Counted from the stretch's first letter, positions 44,854 to 56,588 are shown. The stretch: DNA of 64,000 bases from Nelumbo lutea (GCA_022828595.1 JAKGHH010000001.1:207948348-208012347); one strand, 5' to 3'. The notes: generated by a model not told the origin, from the letters alone. Translations and numbers: made by a program.

Positions 44854-45880
44854 TTAACGACATTCCAAGCTCGGGGTACTTGTTTGCCCTCCAAGTTTGC
44901 CCATGCTGTGTTCGGGTGACATGATCTTACGGAAGACCAGGTCGCCGACGCGAAAGTTTTGCTTTTTTACTTTGGTGTTGTAGTACCGAGCTACTCTTTG
45001 CTGGTAAGTTGCGGTCCGGATGTATGCGAGGTCTCTTAGCTCGTTTAGTAGGTCGAGGTTGGTGCGCAACTCATCTCCGTTTGACTGATCGTCGTATGCT
45101 TCTAGTCCCAGTGTAAGTATTTCGATCTCTGCCAGGATTACCGCTTCGGTGCCGTAGGTGAGGTTAAAGGGGGTTTCTCCCGTGACGGTTTTTTTTGTAA
45201 TTCGGTGAGCCCATAGAACACTTGGTAGCTCGTCCGCCCACAACCCTTTAGCTCGATCTAGTCGCGCTTTCTGTCCGCAGAGGATAGCTCTGTTCATTAC
45301 TTCTTTTTTGACCGTTTGCCTGCGGGTGCACGACCGATGTGAAGTTCTGCCGAATCCTCATATCTTGGCACCATTCCTGAAACTTGATATCTTCGAACTG
45401 TTTGCCATTGTCGGAGATCAGTACTCGAGGTAACCCAAAGCGACATACTATGTTCTTCCAAAAGAAGTTCTGTATGTTTCGAGTTGTAACTGTTGCGAGA
45501 GGTTCAACTTCTACCCACTTTGTGAAGTAATCTACCGCCACCACTAAGAACTTCCTCCCACCTGTTGCTGGCAGGAATGGCCCTAGGAGGTCGATGCCCC
45601 ATTGCACAAAGGGCCATGGACTGGTGATGTACTTGAGGTCGGCGACAGACCGATGGTGGATATTGGCATGCTTCTAACACTGATCGCATTTTTTGACGAG
45701 TTCGACGGCCTCTACCTTCATCGTTGGCCAGTAGTATCCTTGTCGAAGTGCCCTTTGGGCGAGGGCCCTACCTCCCAAGTGTCCGCAACACAGACCTTCA
45801 TGAGTGTCGTGGAGTACGAGCTCGGCCTCGGCAGGTCGCAAGCAACGTAGGTAGGGGAGCGTGTAGGACCGTCGGTACAT
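44854..45880 (-). pseudogene. Integrase of the Tat element
   Basis: The N-terminal HHCC zinc finger is visible (VLHDTHEG, then KKCDQC near 45690-45675). The core shows the first two acidic residues in QWGIDLLGPF (about 45605) and LISDNGKQFE (about 45440). A one-base frameshift in a run of A near 45305 separates these from the third catalytic Glu, which lies in the next frame. There is also a stop just after the zinc finger. Downstream are TPFNLTYGTEAVI and a basic C-terminal domain (VGDLVFRK). The enzyme would join element DNA to the chromosome; this copy cannot be functional. Confidence 0.88.
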
Positions 45881-45910
45881 CCGTTCGTCTATTATGACGT
45901 ATTTGGTTGC

Positions 45911-46789
45911 CTAGCGTTGCACCCTCCTGGCTGCATTGCGATCTACAGGGAGGGTCCTGTCAACCAAGAAGCTCACGAGTGGGTCGATCCAGCTCGGCTC
46001 TGCTTCAAGGATGGGAGTGACCTCCTCTGCCCCCCCCCCCCCCCCGAGAATGCTAGGCCGAGGTAAGTTCTCTATGTACACAATTCTCATGGAATTGTGA
46101 CTCATGCTGGATAACTGGGATAGGGCGTCGGCCTCAGCGTTCTCTGACCTCAGGATTTGCCTGATGAAGTGTGACTGGAAGTTGAGCAGAGCCTCCTTTA
46201 CTTTTGCTAGGTAGGCAATCATAGTTAGCTCGTGTGCTTTGTATTCGCCCGTAACCTGGTTGACCACAAGTTGGGAATCGTTGTAGATGACTATGTGTTT
46301 TGCTCCTACCTTTTGCGCTAGGTTCAGCCCGGCTATTAATGCCTCATACTCTGCCTCGTTGTTGGATGCCGCGAACTCAAAGCGTAGTGCGTATTCTAAT
46401 TTCGTACCACCCGAGCCACGCGACACTATTCTAGCTCCGTTGCCTTGCTGGTTCGAGGAGCCATCTACGTGAAGGATCCATGGCTCCTCATCCCAGTTCG
46501 TGTTTGGCCTAACTAGGAGAGATGACACCCTGGATGCTACTTCATGGGGTTCAGACTCTATTGGTTTGAGAGCTTCGGGCACACCCGAATTGGGGATCTC
46601 GGGCTTAACCGGCCTGGGGACTTTGAGGCTGAACGTGCACTCGGTGATAAAATCTGCCAAGGCTTGAGCCTTAATAGCAGTTCGCAGCTTATACTGGAGG
46701 TCATACTCACTGAGCTCGATGGCCCACTTCGTCATCGGACTGGAAACCTCGGCCTTGAGTAAGACTTGCCTTAGAGGTTTGTCCGTCAA
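45911..46789 (-). pseudogene. RNase H region of the Tat element, including archaeal-type RNase H
   Basis: The first part (TDKPLRQVLLKAEVSSPMTK) is the end of the usual Gypsy RNase H. The second (WILHVDGSSNQQGNGARIV, then AASNNEAEYEALIAGL and VYNDSQLVV-like residues) has the Asp-Glu-Asp arrangement of archaeal-type RNase H, the extra domain typical of Tat elements. It is separated from the reverse transcriptase by stops. A 16-base C run at 46030-46045 (poly-G in the coding strand) encodes a Gly run near the end and is probably a slippage product. Confidence 0.88.
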
Positions 46790-47077
46790 GACGATGACAG
46801 TGTGAGCCTGGAAATATGGGCGGAGTTTCCAAGCTGCGATTATTAATGCGTATACCAGCTTTTCTGTCTGTAGGTATCTCGTGTCTGCTCCCTACAGAAT
46901 TTTACTAACATAATAGGTGGGTCGTTGGACCCGATCTACTTCTTTTATTAGTACCGAACTGACCACCTCCTCGCTTGCCGAGATGTACAGTTCTAAGACC
47001 TCGCCCTCCTCGGGCCTGGTTAAGATTGGCACACTAGCGAGGTAGTTTTCTAGCTCGTCGAACGCGAGCTGGCAGTC
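46790..47077 (-). pseudogene. Reverse transcriptase to RNase H linker, broken frame
   Basis: The same frame as the flanking domains continues here with readable RNase H homology (about 47040-46900, LASVPILTRPEEGEVLELY). It is interrupted by a TGA at 47077-47075 and a TAG near 46893. Confidence 0.75.
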
Positions 47078-48541
47078 TCAGGTCCATTTGAACCCTTTTC
47101 CTTTGATTGCTTTAAAGAAAGGCAAACAACGGTCTACCGATTTGGACATGAAGCGGCTCAGAGCGGCTATGCGGCCGTTTAGCCTCTGAACCTCTTTTAC
47201 TTTTCGGGGTGGCTTCATATCTAGGATGACCTTTATCTTGTTCGGGTTGGCCTCAATGCTACGCCGGTTGACAATGTACCCTAGGAACTTACTCGAGGTG
47301 ACACCGAAGACACACTTGTTTGGGTTCAGTTTAATGTTAAATTGACGCAGATTTTGGAAGACAGAATCTAAGTCTTGTATTAATTCCTGTGAAAACTGTG
47401 TTTTGACGACCATATCATCTACATAGCATTCTATTTTTGTGCCAATTAAGGACCGAAGCATCTTATTCACAAGTCTTTGGAAGGTTGCCCCAACATTCTT
47501 CAGTCCGAAGGGCATGACCTTGTAGCAGTACAGGCCGAACTCAGTTATGAAGGTGGTTTTTTCTTCATCGGACTGGTCCATCCTGATTTGGTTGTAGCCC
47601 AAGTAGGCATCCAAGAAGTTTAGAAACTCATGTCCCGAGGTCGCGTCCACTAGGCGGTCAATTCTAGGGAGGGGGAAGCAATCTTTCGGGCAGGCTCGGT
47701 TTAGGTCAGTGTAGTTGACGCACATGCGCCACTTTCCGTTGACCTTTTTTACGAGCACTACGTTGGCTACCCAGCTCGGGTAGTGAACTTCCCTTATGAA
47801 GTCTACTGCGAGGAGCTTTTCGACCTCCTCGTCGACTGCACTCCAGCATTCTGGGGCTAAGTTGCGTTTCTTCTGTGTAATGGTTTTGACTACTGGGTCA
47901 ATATTAAGTTTGTAAGTTATAAGGCTGGGGTCAATGCCGGGCATATCGGAAGTAGACCATGCAAAAATATCTAAATTTTGAAGTAAAAAACTCACTAGTT
48001 CGGTTCGTAGAGGTTCCTGGACGGAAGCACCGATCTGTATCGTCCGAGATGGGTCCGTAGCTGAAGTTGGGATTGCGACCGTATCTTCTTTGGGTGCAGC
48101 TCGTTCCTCGCCTTGCTCCGTAGGTCGCTCCAGTTCGAGGTCGTTGAACACCTTGGTTTTTCCATTCAGGGCGGCAACATAGCACTTGCGGGACTCGAGC
48201 TGGTCACCCCGCGTTACCCCTACACCGAAGTCTGTAGGAAACTTCATTGCCAAGTAATATGTGGAGACCACTGCCCGTAGGACATGAGTGATTGGCCGCC
48301 TTATTATGGCATTGTATGGGGAGGGGGTCGCAACCACTAGGAAATCGTGGTTGAGTCTGACCGCACAGGACCATGTGCCAACTTCCACTGGTACTCTTAT
48401 TTTCCTGAGGGGCCTGACTTCCTCTCCACTGAAGCCTACTAGAGGAGTGTTTGTGGGTTTCAGCTCGCTTCTTTGCAACTGAAGCTGGTCAGACACTGAT
48501 TTGAAGAGAATGTTTGTCGAGCTGCCTGAATCAACAAGCAC
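47078..48541 (-). pseudogene. Protease and reverse transcriptase of the Tat element
   Basis: A 487-codon open part of the polyprotein. The aspartic protease active site is LVDSGSSTNILF at the start; homology extends upstream in frame beyond the apparent Met (to about 48600). Reverse transcriptase motifs follow: VVLVKKVNGKWRMCVNYTDL, CFPLPRIDRLVD, MPFGLKNVGATFQRLVN and the catalytic YVDDMVVK. The protease would mature the polyprotein and the reverse transcriptase would copy element RNA. The frame ends at a TGA (47075), so it is cut off from RNase H and integrase. Confidence 0.92.
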
Positions 48542-48599
48542 GCACCTGACTTCGAAGTCGCTGATCCTTAGTTTGATGACAAGGGCATCATCGTGGGGG

Positions 48600-50604
48600 T
48601 AGTGGACCCCTCACGCATTGTCTTCCGTGAAGAAAATTGGTTCCTCCGTCTTCGGCCTCTTTGGAGGGTTCCGTTCTTCTAGGACAGCTTCACGAACTGA
48701 TGCCCGGGCTGCTGCTGAAGTGCAACCCGCGACTATCGAACCTCCCACTATTACGTGGATGGTTCCCCGAACTGGCCTCTCCTCCGGAGGCTGTTTTTGC
48801 GGCGGTTGGGCCGGCCTACCGCTGGACTCGGTAGCATCCTTACCATGCTCCCCTTGCTGACTTGTCTTATTATTTTTATTATTATTATTATTGGTATGCT
48901 ATACAAAATTTGTCAAGTACCCACGACGGATGAGTCCCTCTATCTCGTCCCGGAGATTATTACACTGTTTGGTACTATAACCGTGATCTCTATGGAAACT
49001 GCAGTACAAGTTTTTATTTCTCTCGTTTGGGTTCCCTTTAGGCGAGGTGGCCATTTCACGTAAGGGGCATCTTTGATCGTCATCAAGACCTCGGTCCGAC
49101 TCGCGTTCAAGGGTGTGTAGTCCGTCCGAGCTGCTAAGGAAGTTCGAAACTGCTGGCTCGGCTTCGTCTCCCAGGCCAGGTTTTTTTCTTCTGCCAACTG
49201 GGTTGGAGGGCTTGCCTTCCCTCTTCCTTTTCTCGATCCCGCTTTCGGTCCTTTAGTTGATCTCTTCCTCCGTTCTCATGAACTTATCCGCGAGCTTGAG
49301 GAATTCGGCTACGGTCGCGGGCTGGCTAGCTACCATGTGCCATTTGAACTCCTTGTGTGTAACTTCTCTCTTGGCCGCCGCAAGCTGCACCGCGGGGTCC
49401 AGTCACGGTATCTGCAAGCACACGTCATTGAACCGCTTGATGTAGCCCCGGATGGATTCTCCTTCCCTCTGGATTACTCTGAAGATGCTCTTCTCGGTTC
49501 TGGGGCACTGCTTGCTAGTAACGAAGTGTGCGATGAAGACTTGCACGAACTGGGTCCAGCTTCTTATCGACCCGGGGGCCAGATTCCTATACCAAGTGCG
49601 GGCCACCCCCCTGAAGGTGGTTGTGAATGCCATGCACATGCACGATTCACTGGCCCTTGCTAGGTGCATCTGGGACTAGAAGGCATCGATGTGGTCGTTG
49701 GGGTCGAAGGACCCATCGTACTTGTCTAAAGGGGGGAGTTTGAAGTCTCTAGGCATGGGGACTGCAAGGAGTTCTGATGAGAGGGGGGAAGGGACAGAGA
49801 GAATAGGGGCAGATTTTACCTCATCCGAGCTTGTCTCTTCTTTACCTCTGAGCTCGGGCAGGACATGGGTGGCAATTTGGCGACTTTGTCGGCATCTTCG
49901 TTGCTGAGTGGGCATGATACTGGCGCTACTGGCCTCTGTGTTGCCGAGCTCGATGGGCCCGAAACATTGGTAGTCCGCCGCTAGGACATTGAATCGGTTC
50001 TCTATGGGTGGGAGCTCAGGCTTGGAGTGCCAAGGTGCTGACTTGGTGGGCGAGGTTCTTGATCCGCCGGTGAGCTGTGAAGCGAGGGAGATCCTTCTTT
50101 CCCTTTGGCCCAGGGATGAGGCCTGGCTCTTGGAGGGGTTCTGAAGTTGGGAGGCTTCTCCTCGGTGAAGGCTCCCGCCCTGAGGGGAGGGCTTAACCGG
50201 CTTTGGAGTAGGGTGCCGCGGTGGAAGTTGGGGATTGTTCGGGAGGCAGTTGAGGGAACTAATGCTAATAGTGATGCTGCTGGAACTGATGCTGCTGGAA
50301 CTGATGCTAGTAGTTGGTGCTGCTGGAGCTAATGCTGCTGGAACTGCTGCATTTGGGCTTGCATTGCCCGCATGCACTGCATCAGGTCGTCAAATTGGCT
50401 TTGGCTAGTCGCCAAGGGGACAGCAGTTGGTTCGGTAGAGGTTGTCTCGACAGGGAGAGGAAGGGGGACGTTCACGGGGGGTAGGTTCACTGGCGCCACT
50501 GTTCATGGCGCATTCAAGTTGGGGATCCCATCCACCGGGAGGGGGATGGTTTATTGTCTGATGCACACCACGGGGACTTGAAGTTGTTCCACAGTGGCGT
50601 TCAT
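48600..50604 (-). pseudogene. Gag of the Tat element, degenerate
   Basis: The likely start is ATG 50604. Several stops occur early. A Ser-rich N-terminal part is open from 50377 to 49676, then one amber codon (49678-49676) separates LDKYDGSFDPNDHIDAF from the gag domain core (FRGVARTWYRNLAPGSIRSW, then REGESIRGYIKRFNDVCLQI). Homology continues to TPLNASRTEVLMTIKD at about 49130. The poly-Ser segment (about 50310-50260) arises from a GCTGCTGGAACTGATGCTGC-type short repeat. Gag would form the particle; this copy is broken. Confidence 0.85.
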
Positions 50605-50705
50605 CTCCGTGCTACGTCTGGCTGTTGGAAGAAGCCAAGAGTGTTGGGGTTTCTTGGAAAAAGGAGGTTATAAGAGTTTTAGAGGGAGACTTTTAGAAGC
50701 GTGTT

Positions 50706-50723
50706 CCCATAGACGACGCCAAT
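50706..50723 (-). promoter_or_regulatory. Primer binding site of the Tat element
   Basis: Read on the - strand, TTGGCGTCGTCTATGGGA lies immediately after the 5' LTR end CATCA. It is a mutated form of the TTTGGCGCCGTCTGTGGG found at 52381 in the nested relative, so both elements used the same tRNA primer. Confidence 0.8.
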
Positions 50724-51319
50724 TGATGGCGTGCAATCCGACCGATCCTATCTGTCAACGATCTAGCCTCTGGCTGGAGCAGAAGGTGCCTGAAACGGGG
50801 AAGAAAGCGAGTATCTCCGGGGAGGGACCTGGTGAGAGTGCTCTGAAACTCACGTTAGTATCCTCAAAGGCAAGATGATAAACCAGATGGCGCAAAATTC
50901 ACATACCTGGTTGTTGGGGGGGTAGAGAGCCTTTTATAACCACTTTGCGCACTCACTCCTAAGCTTCTGTCAGGTCGGGTATGATTACCTGCGCTTCTGC
51001 CAGTTCGGGTGTCCTCACCTCTGTTGGGGCAGAACCGCCATTGCTCTCTTTGTCGGAGCCGTCTCTATAACTGGAGATGGTGGTGGCAGGTGGTGGTGGT
51101 AGGTGGCCGTTGGAGTGCGGCTATCAAGTGTCAGGTCCCAAGTCAGTCAGGTGCGCCGCTTCTAGATACGGACTCCTTCAGTGTCAGGTACGGTGCGGTT
51201 GTTTAGTTTGACGTCCTGGAGGCGAAGTGCTGGAGTGGTGTGCGAGGTGAAGTCTTGAGTTCGGATAGAGATGTGGCCCGAACTGCCCTGGGGTGGGCCA
51301 GTTCGGGTTGTTGCCTTTT

Positions 51320-51551
51320 AAGCTGATTAACATATCCAATTCAAAACTACCTCACTTTGTCCACAATTCTAAAAGTAGTGAAAGGTCTCTCACTTTCCAT
51401 GTGATTAAGTAGCCAAAATAAATCCATATGGCCTAGTCTAGAGTGTTTAGTATCCTCAACAGATATATCAAGCTTCAGTTTTAGGAACCAGATTTGTTAT
51501 CAAAACATTGATGACATTGAATACAGATGAAGGATGATTTGACCCAATCTA
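51320..51551. other. Unassigned filler at the left of the nested fragment
   Basis: A+T-rich, unlike the G+C-rich LTR on one side and the nested LTR on the other. Its origin is unclear; it could be captured Copia or host DNA. Confidence 0.4.
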
Positions 51552-52380
51552 TGAAACGGCGACACATGGACATTGACTCGACGTAAGCGACAGCTCAGCA
51601 TTGCAGCACAGTACAGCTAAGTAACGGGCCCATAAAGCAGCTCGCCACATCATATCGCGGAAAAGGAAGAGCTCGCCACGACGCAAGCTCCAGGTTCCCT
51701 GAGCTACCCCCAAAGGAATATTCCGAGGCAACTTCAGATCGCAAGCTAAGAAAACCAGTTCGCCTGAGCACCCAAGCAGACAAGTCATCCCGAGGACTAA
51801 TTCTATTAAGGGTACTCCTGAAGTATTCCGAGCTCGCTACAAAGTAGCTTGCGAGTGAGTCGCACGAGCATTCCGCAGGAAGCTTCTATCTGACAGGCCG
51901 TACCAATCAGGCTTTGCCATATCCCTTACTAATGGCACAGTCTCTGTCCTTTCGTCAGTCTACGCCCACGTCTCTCAGTAGGCGGAGGCGTGCCTGTCAC
52001 TTTGGGAACGTGTCACTCGCCCGGGTAAGGAGTACGTCACAACGGCCACCTATGCAGCCCTGGCAGGTAACGACTGTGGTAAGGGGCCTAGTGGCAGTTA
52101 TGCCCGATCTCACAAAGAGCACCCCTATAATAGCCCTCAGGGCAGAGGAGAAACTTCTTCTTGAGACCTCCAATCTCTCGAGTACAGGAAAAAAGTGCGA
52201 CCTCCACTCTTAGCCTTCGTTTTTCCCTTTACTTCCCATACACAGTACTAACTTAAGCATCGGAGTATTCCCATCGGGTAAATCCCCGGGAATCTTTCCT
52301 TTCATCTTCTCAAGTGCCGTTCGTTGCCAACAAGGAGCCAGTCAGCAATCAGCTAGGAGTGCCCGGATCGCGCTACATCA
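51552..52380 (+). repeat. LTR of a second Tat-like element, opposite strand
   Basis: Starts TGAAACGGCGACACATGG and ends GCGCTACATCA just before a primer site. It has a TATA-like CTATAATAG near 52126. Its sequence differs from the LTRs at 41495 and 50724, so it is another family or subfamily. The start coordinate is inferred from the TG and the composition change. Confidence 0.65.
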
Positions 52381-52398
52381 TTTGGCGCCGTCTGTGGG
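52381..52398 (+). promoter_or_regulatory. Primer binding site of the nested Tat-like fragment
   Basis: TTTGGCGCCGTCTGTGGG directly follows the LTR end CATCA. It is the intact form of the site at 50706-50723. Confidence 0.82.
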
Positions 52399-52444
52399 AA
52401 ACGCTTCAAAAGGCCTTTCTCTCTAAACTCTTTCAGTTGCCAAC

Positions 52445-53329
52445 ATGGCTTCCTCTAGCAACGTCGGACGAAGCACGGAAATGGATAACTCCAGGGAACA
52501 ACCCAAGCTTCCTACTATCTGTATCGGCCAGTTCACCGTCCCCCTCTCAGTGGACGGAATCCCCAGCTTGAACGTGCCTCTCACAATGGCACCTGTCATG
52601 GCCCCATTTCCTACTACAGTCGGAACGACGTTCATCGAACCTTCGGTCGTGCCCCGAGTGGCCAGCCCGAACCAGTTGGAGGACCTGATGCAGTGCATGA
52701 GAGCCATGCAGGCCCAAATGCAACAGTTCCAACAACTTCAGCTCTATCAGTAGCACGTGCTGCACCAGGTCTCCCAGTACCAGTATCAGTAGCAGTTCCC
52801 CCAACTGCCCCAACCTCAGCTCCAGCCTCAACACCTGGCCTCGCAGCAAGCCAAGTCTCGCCGCCAGAGCGAACACTCTGGCCGAGGAGAGGCCCCCCAA
52901 AATCTCCAAAAAAACCAAGCCTCCCCCATGGCAGACAGGAGAGACTGGCTACCCCGATCTCGCAGTGGGCGGACAAGTCGGGAGGACCCCGGCTTGGCAG
53001 GTCTGCGTCGCCTCGATAGTAGAAGTTTGGAACCCCGATTCTTGAGAACCGGTTCGAGATCCTAGCAATAGACTCCAAGCGGGCCCCTTCTGTCCGTAGC
53101 CATCACCAGCAGACCGGGCTACCCCCGATGCAAACTGTTCTGGATAGCGCGGAGGTGAGCAGCACGAATGCCAAGCCCGTTAGGAAGCAGAGGCGTCGAC
53201 GCCGAGCTCGCCGATCTGTCACCCGCGATTTGCCCGAGCTCATTGGCAAATAAGAGGTAGGCTCGACCGAAGCCAAAGCTCCCCTCCTCTTAGTTCCATC
53301 CTCCCTGTCTTCCGAACTCCTGGCAGTCC
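52445..53329 (+). pseudogene. Partial gag of the nested Tat-like fragment
   Basis: ATG 52445 opens a 102-codon frame with VDGIPSLNVPLTMAPV and DLMQCMRAMQAQMQQFQQ, matching the gag N-terminus of the host element on the other strand (50604-50340). Beyond a TAG at 52751 the same gag can be followed in shifted frames to SSLSSELLAV at about 53325, where it stops abruptly. No gag core, pol or second LTR follows. Confidence 0.75.
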
Positions 53330-53478
53330 TTGGGGTCCAAGGGAGTGCTCGGGTTCCTTGTGGGGAGTTTGGACCGCGGGTTCCTCTTTTCGGAGATCGC
53401 GCCCTGGGCGTACTGTTGTGCCGAGCTGCTTTCCACATGTTGAGTGGTTACGAGGTTGGGCCAAATCTTCCTTCATCA

Positions 53479-53483
53479 GTTAG
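53479..53483. repeat. Target-site duplication GTTAG, right copy
   Basis: Identical to 41490-41494 and directly adjacent to the LTR end CATCA. Confidence 0.9.
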
Positions 53484-53845
53484 ATATAAAAATATCATCT
53501 ACATATACCACCAACAAAGGTGCCATTTGGCAAGTCTTTTTTGGAAGGTCTTCTGGAATATCTAATAGCCAAAAGACATAGTGAGCTTCTACATAATGAT
53601 TTTGGCAGCCCAAAGATCGTTTGGTTGGAGGCGTGTCTTTCCACACGAAGACGAGACTTAAGTAAGCGAAAAGTTCCATTTCCAGCTTCCTAAAATAAGC
53701 TTGAATTGAGCTTCTCGTGTCTTTTTGGGGAAAGATATTCCCGCAACCAAATGGAGGAACGAAAAATGAACTATCGGGCTTCTAAAAAGTCGACAACCCA
53801 CATGAAAAGATGTGATAAACGAGGCAAAAATCTTTTCAACCTTAG

Positions 53846-54015
53846 AATTATAGCTGAATATTGAGTAATCAACTTGACAATGTCTCATATCAATTCTTTT
53901 ACTACTTCATTGGATTTGCCAAACCAAACTCGAGGAGATTGTTTTACTACTTCACTGAATATTGGTGATGGGTAGTAGAAAGGTTAAGAATTGAAGCATA
54001 ATTGAATATCATGTG
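53846..54015. repeat. 170-bp direct repeat, copy A
   Basis: From AATTATAGCTGAATATTGAG to GAATATCATGTG. Copy B at 56418-56588 matches it throughout with scattered substitutions. The two flank the LTR-like insert. Confidence 0.85.
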
Positions 54016-56417
54016 TCAGCACCCGATTTTTGCTCAGTCTGCCACCTCTACCTCCAATTCCTCCTAAACACTCGATCAGATCATCTGACATCTCTAAAAC
54101 ACCCAAAAACCCAGAAAACCCAACTTTCAGCCCTAGAGCCCTCATATTCATCGTTGAACTTGCCCAATACCTATCTAATGGCCCCCGGTCGACCCTCACT
54201 TACACCTAAACCATTAGATCAGACACAACCACCAGACCTAGGTACCTTTGAAAACACCTACCTATAAAATTTCAACTCAAGATTCCCCCGTTTACCCCTT
54301 ATCAAATGAAGATTCCATTTCGATTTCTCTGGTTAGCTACACCATTAGACTCCAGACACACCAAAACACCTGCCCATGAAGTTTCAACCTCATATTCCCT
54401 CATTTGCCCTTCCATCAAACCAAGATCCTACTCTAAAATAACCCATTGACCCAAATTTCTACAATCTCGACCCTCTAAGATTGATCATACCTATCATCAG
54501 ATCCCAGACATCCCCAAATACCCACATATGAAATTTCAGCCTAAAACACCTCCATTTACCTTTAATCACACAAAAATTCTATTTGGATACCCCCGAATTA
54601 ACCAAACCAAACCTTTTTCAAATCAGCCCGGGACCATTTGGTCCAACCCAACCCCACCAAACAACTCAAGATCTCCAAAAACCCCACCCAACCCCACCAA
54701 ACAACTCAAGATCTCCAAAAACCCCACCCTACAAAATTTCAGTAAAAAATACCCTCGTTAACCCTTCCATCAAAAGGATTTCATTTCGGTCCATCCTGCT
54801 AACCCACACACACAAACCCCCTTAGACTCATCTCAACCCTCCATCTTTCACCCAAAATCTTAGCCATCCACCTAGAACGTCGGTATGACCACCCTTTGAC
54901 CCGGTTTGACTTAAACTTTCCTGAAATTACAAAAATACTCCTCAAATTACAAAATATTATCAAAACGCCCCTACCTCTCATATAAATCCAATCTAATCTT
55001 TTTATTCGCCTTAAACCAAGAATTTGAAAGAAGACACTATTCATCTTCCCCTCGATTCGAACACTGAACTAGCGACGAAGCGACAGCAACGCCCTTCTCC
55101 GGCCTTCTTCTTCTTCTTCTTCTTCTTCTTCTTCTTCTTCTTCTTCTCTTCCCTCCCTTTTCCCTCTGCTCCCCGCTTTGTCGTCGCCGCTGCAACGGCG
55201 GATTTGTACCCAGGGCTCGGCAGCGATAAAACCCCATAAGATCTCCCGCTACGGATCTCCCTTTCTCTCTCTCTCTCTCTCTCCCATTATTTCTCCTCTT
55301 TATTTCTAAGTTCAAACACCTCTCCTTCCCCTACTCTCGATTCGAAGTTCACCGCCGCCGCTGCAACTTCCAGCGACAGCGGTGATCTTCCCTCTATACC
55401 TCTCTCATTTTCTCACAACCTCTCATCATCCCCCTTCATTCTCTCATTGTTTTCCCACTTTTTTCATGATCCCCCATCCTCTGTTCTTTCTTTATCGTAT
55501 CTCCACCCGAACCACTAATCTCCACCGTTTGCCGCTGTGACAACCTGATCAAACTGCCATTTCCAACAACGAATTCAACCCCCCTCCACCTCTGGTGATG
55601 GAACTCATCTCTAGTATCCTGAAATCGACACCGATCTTCTCTGTTTTCGTCACTAATCTCATGACCAAGCTCCGTGAAGTTTGAAGAAGAGTGATGTGCA
55701 CCCGTAGCAAATCCGCCTTCCCACTCCCCTGCCTCATCAATTCATTATAAGGCCAAAATCCGATCAGGTAACTCTATCATTGCTTCCCCTTTGTGTGATT
55801 TTTTTCTTTTTTCTTCCTATTTTTTTGGGTTTTATCATCTTATATCTTGCTATTGTTTTGATCTAAGGAAAGGGAAAACTGATGGAGTCGGTGATGAAGT
55901 TCCACCGAATCGGCTCCTGTGGGCTCTGTACTCTCACCCAGTTCTGTCATAGATCTTCCTTGTATATAGTAATCATCTTAAATGTATTTTTCTATGAAAT
56001 TACTAGTTCTGTCATAGTTTCGGTTGTTTCCTTACGTCTATGTGTTAATTAGATTATAGTTTCTTTGTGCTCAGTTATTTTAATAAGGTAAGTAGTTGTC
56101 GGAATTTAGTTGGGTAGGTTTATTGTTCTTGTTTGTTATTGTGTTTTTCATTTGGTTAATTGATTGTTATTATGCTTGATTAGGATACCATGTGAGCCGC
56201 ACCCTGGGAGAGGGATGCCTAATCCCTTCCCTCTCCCAAACAGTCTTATTTGGACTGGCCGAATCGGTTCCTTGGGTTATTGGAGTCATTATTAAAGCGA
56301 ACCATTTTGAAAATCATTCTTGGAGATCCCATCACCTCCATTTCCTAAACTGGTGGGTGGCGACTCCATTTTCTTGCCTAAGTGGCAAGTGAGCCAATTT
56401 TTCCGATGCTCACAACA
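54014..56417 (+). mobile_element. LTR-like insert in the Copia element
   Basis: About 2.4 kb starting TGTCAGCACCC and ending TGCTCACAACA (inverted ends TGT and ACA), with a TATA-like TATAAATC at 54981. Diverged repeats containing AAATTTCA(A/G)CC occur at 54270-54740, including a perfect-looking doublet of CCACCAAACAACTCAAGATC near 54654 and 54697. Near the right end, TGGGTGGCGACTCCATT resembles a Gypsy primer region. No coding domain is recognisable; the 77- and 80-codon Pro-rich frames come from the repeats. I read it as a large solo LTR or LTR plus leader. Confidence 0.5.
55104..55147. repeat. (CTT)n microsatellite
   Basis: About 14 CTT units, giving the Arg run in the reverse-strand frame. 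A separate CT run lies at 55265-55284. Confidence 0.95.
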
Positions 56418-56588
56418 AATTATAGCTGAATATCGAGTAATCAACCTGGCCCTGTCTCATATCAAATTCTTTTACTACTTTATTGGACTTGCCTAACCAA
56501 ACTCGATGAGATTGTTTTACTACTTCACTAAATATTGGTGGTGGGTAGTAGAAAGGTTAAGAACTGAAACATGATTAAATATCATGTG
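56418..56588. repeat. 170-bp direct repeat, copy B
   Basis: From AATTATAGCTGAATATCGAG to TAAATATCATGTG, then running on into Copia sequence (AAAAGTACACAAC). Confidence 0.85.

Larger units (their letters stand above)
41495..53478 (-). mobile_element. Tat-lineage Ty3/Gypsy LTR retrotransposon, degenerate
   Basis: The element is bounded by LTRs that begin TGATG and end CATCA and by a perfect 5-bp duplication (GTTAG). Coding order on the - strand is gag, protease, reverse transcriptase, RNase H, a second archaeal-type RNase H, integrase: Gypsy order. The second RNase H and an antisense extra ORF place it in the Tat lineage. By eye the first 95 bases of the two LTRs differ at about 11 positions, so the insertion is old. 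Stops and frameshifts break every major frame. It lies within the Copia reverse transcriptase, just past YVDD. Confidence 0.92.
50724..53478 (-). repeat. 5' LTR of the Tat element, interrupted by about 2 kb
   Basis: LTR sequence runs 50724-51319, stops, and resumes at about 53330 to 53478, where it ends at the target duplication. The two LTR pieces total about 745 bp, agreeing with the left LTR plus the 45-bp block the left one lacks. Only about 14 bases of the left LTR have no counterpart at the break, so this is an insertion with little loss. Confidence 0.85.

Noticed and set aside
52547..53078. - strand frames of 123 and 148 codons over the nested gag
   Set aside because: They are complementary shadows of the + strand gag fragment, which has clear homology to the gag at 50604-48600.
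54528..54825. Pro-rich + strand frames of 77 and 80 codons
   Set aside because: They come from tandem repeats in an LTR-like insert and overlap each other in different frames.
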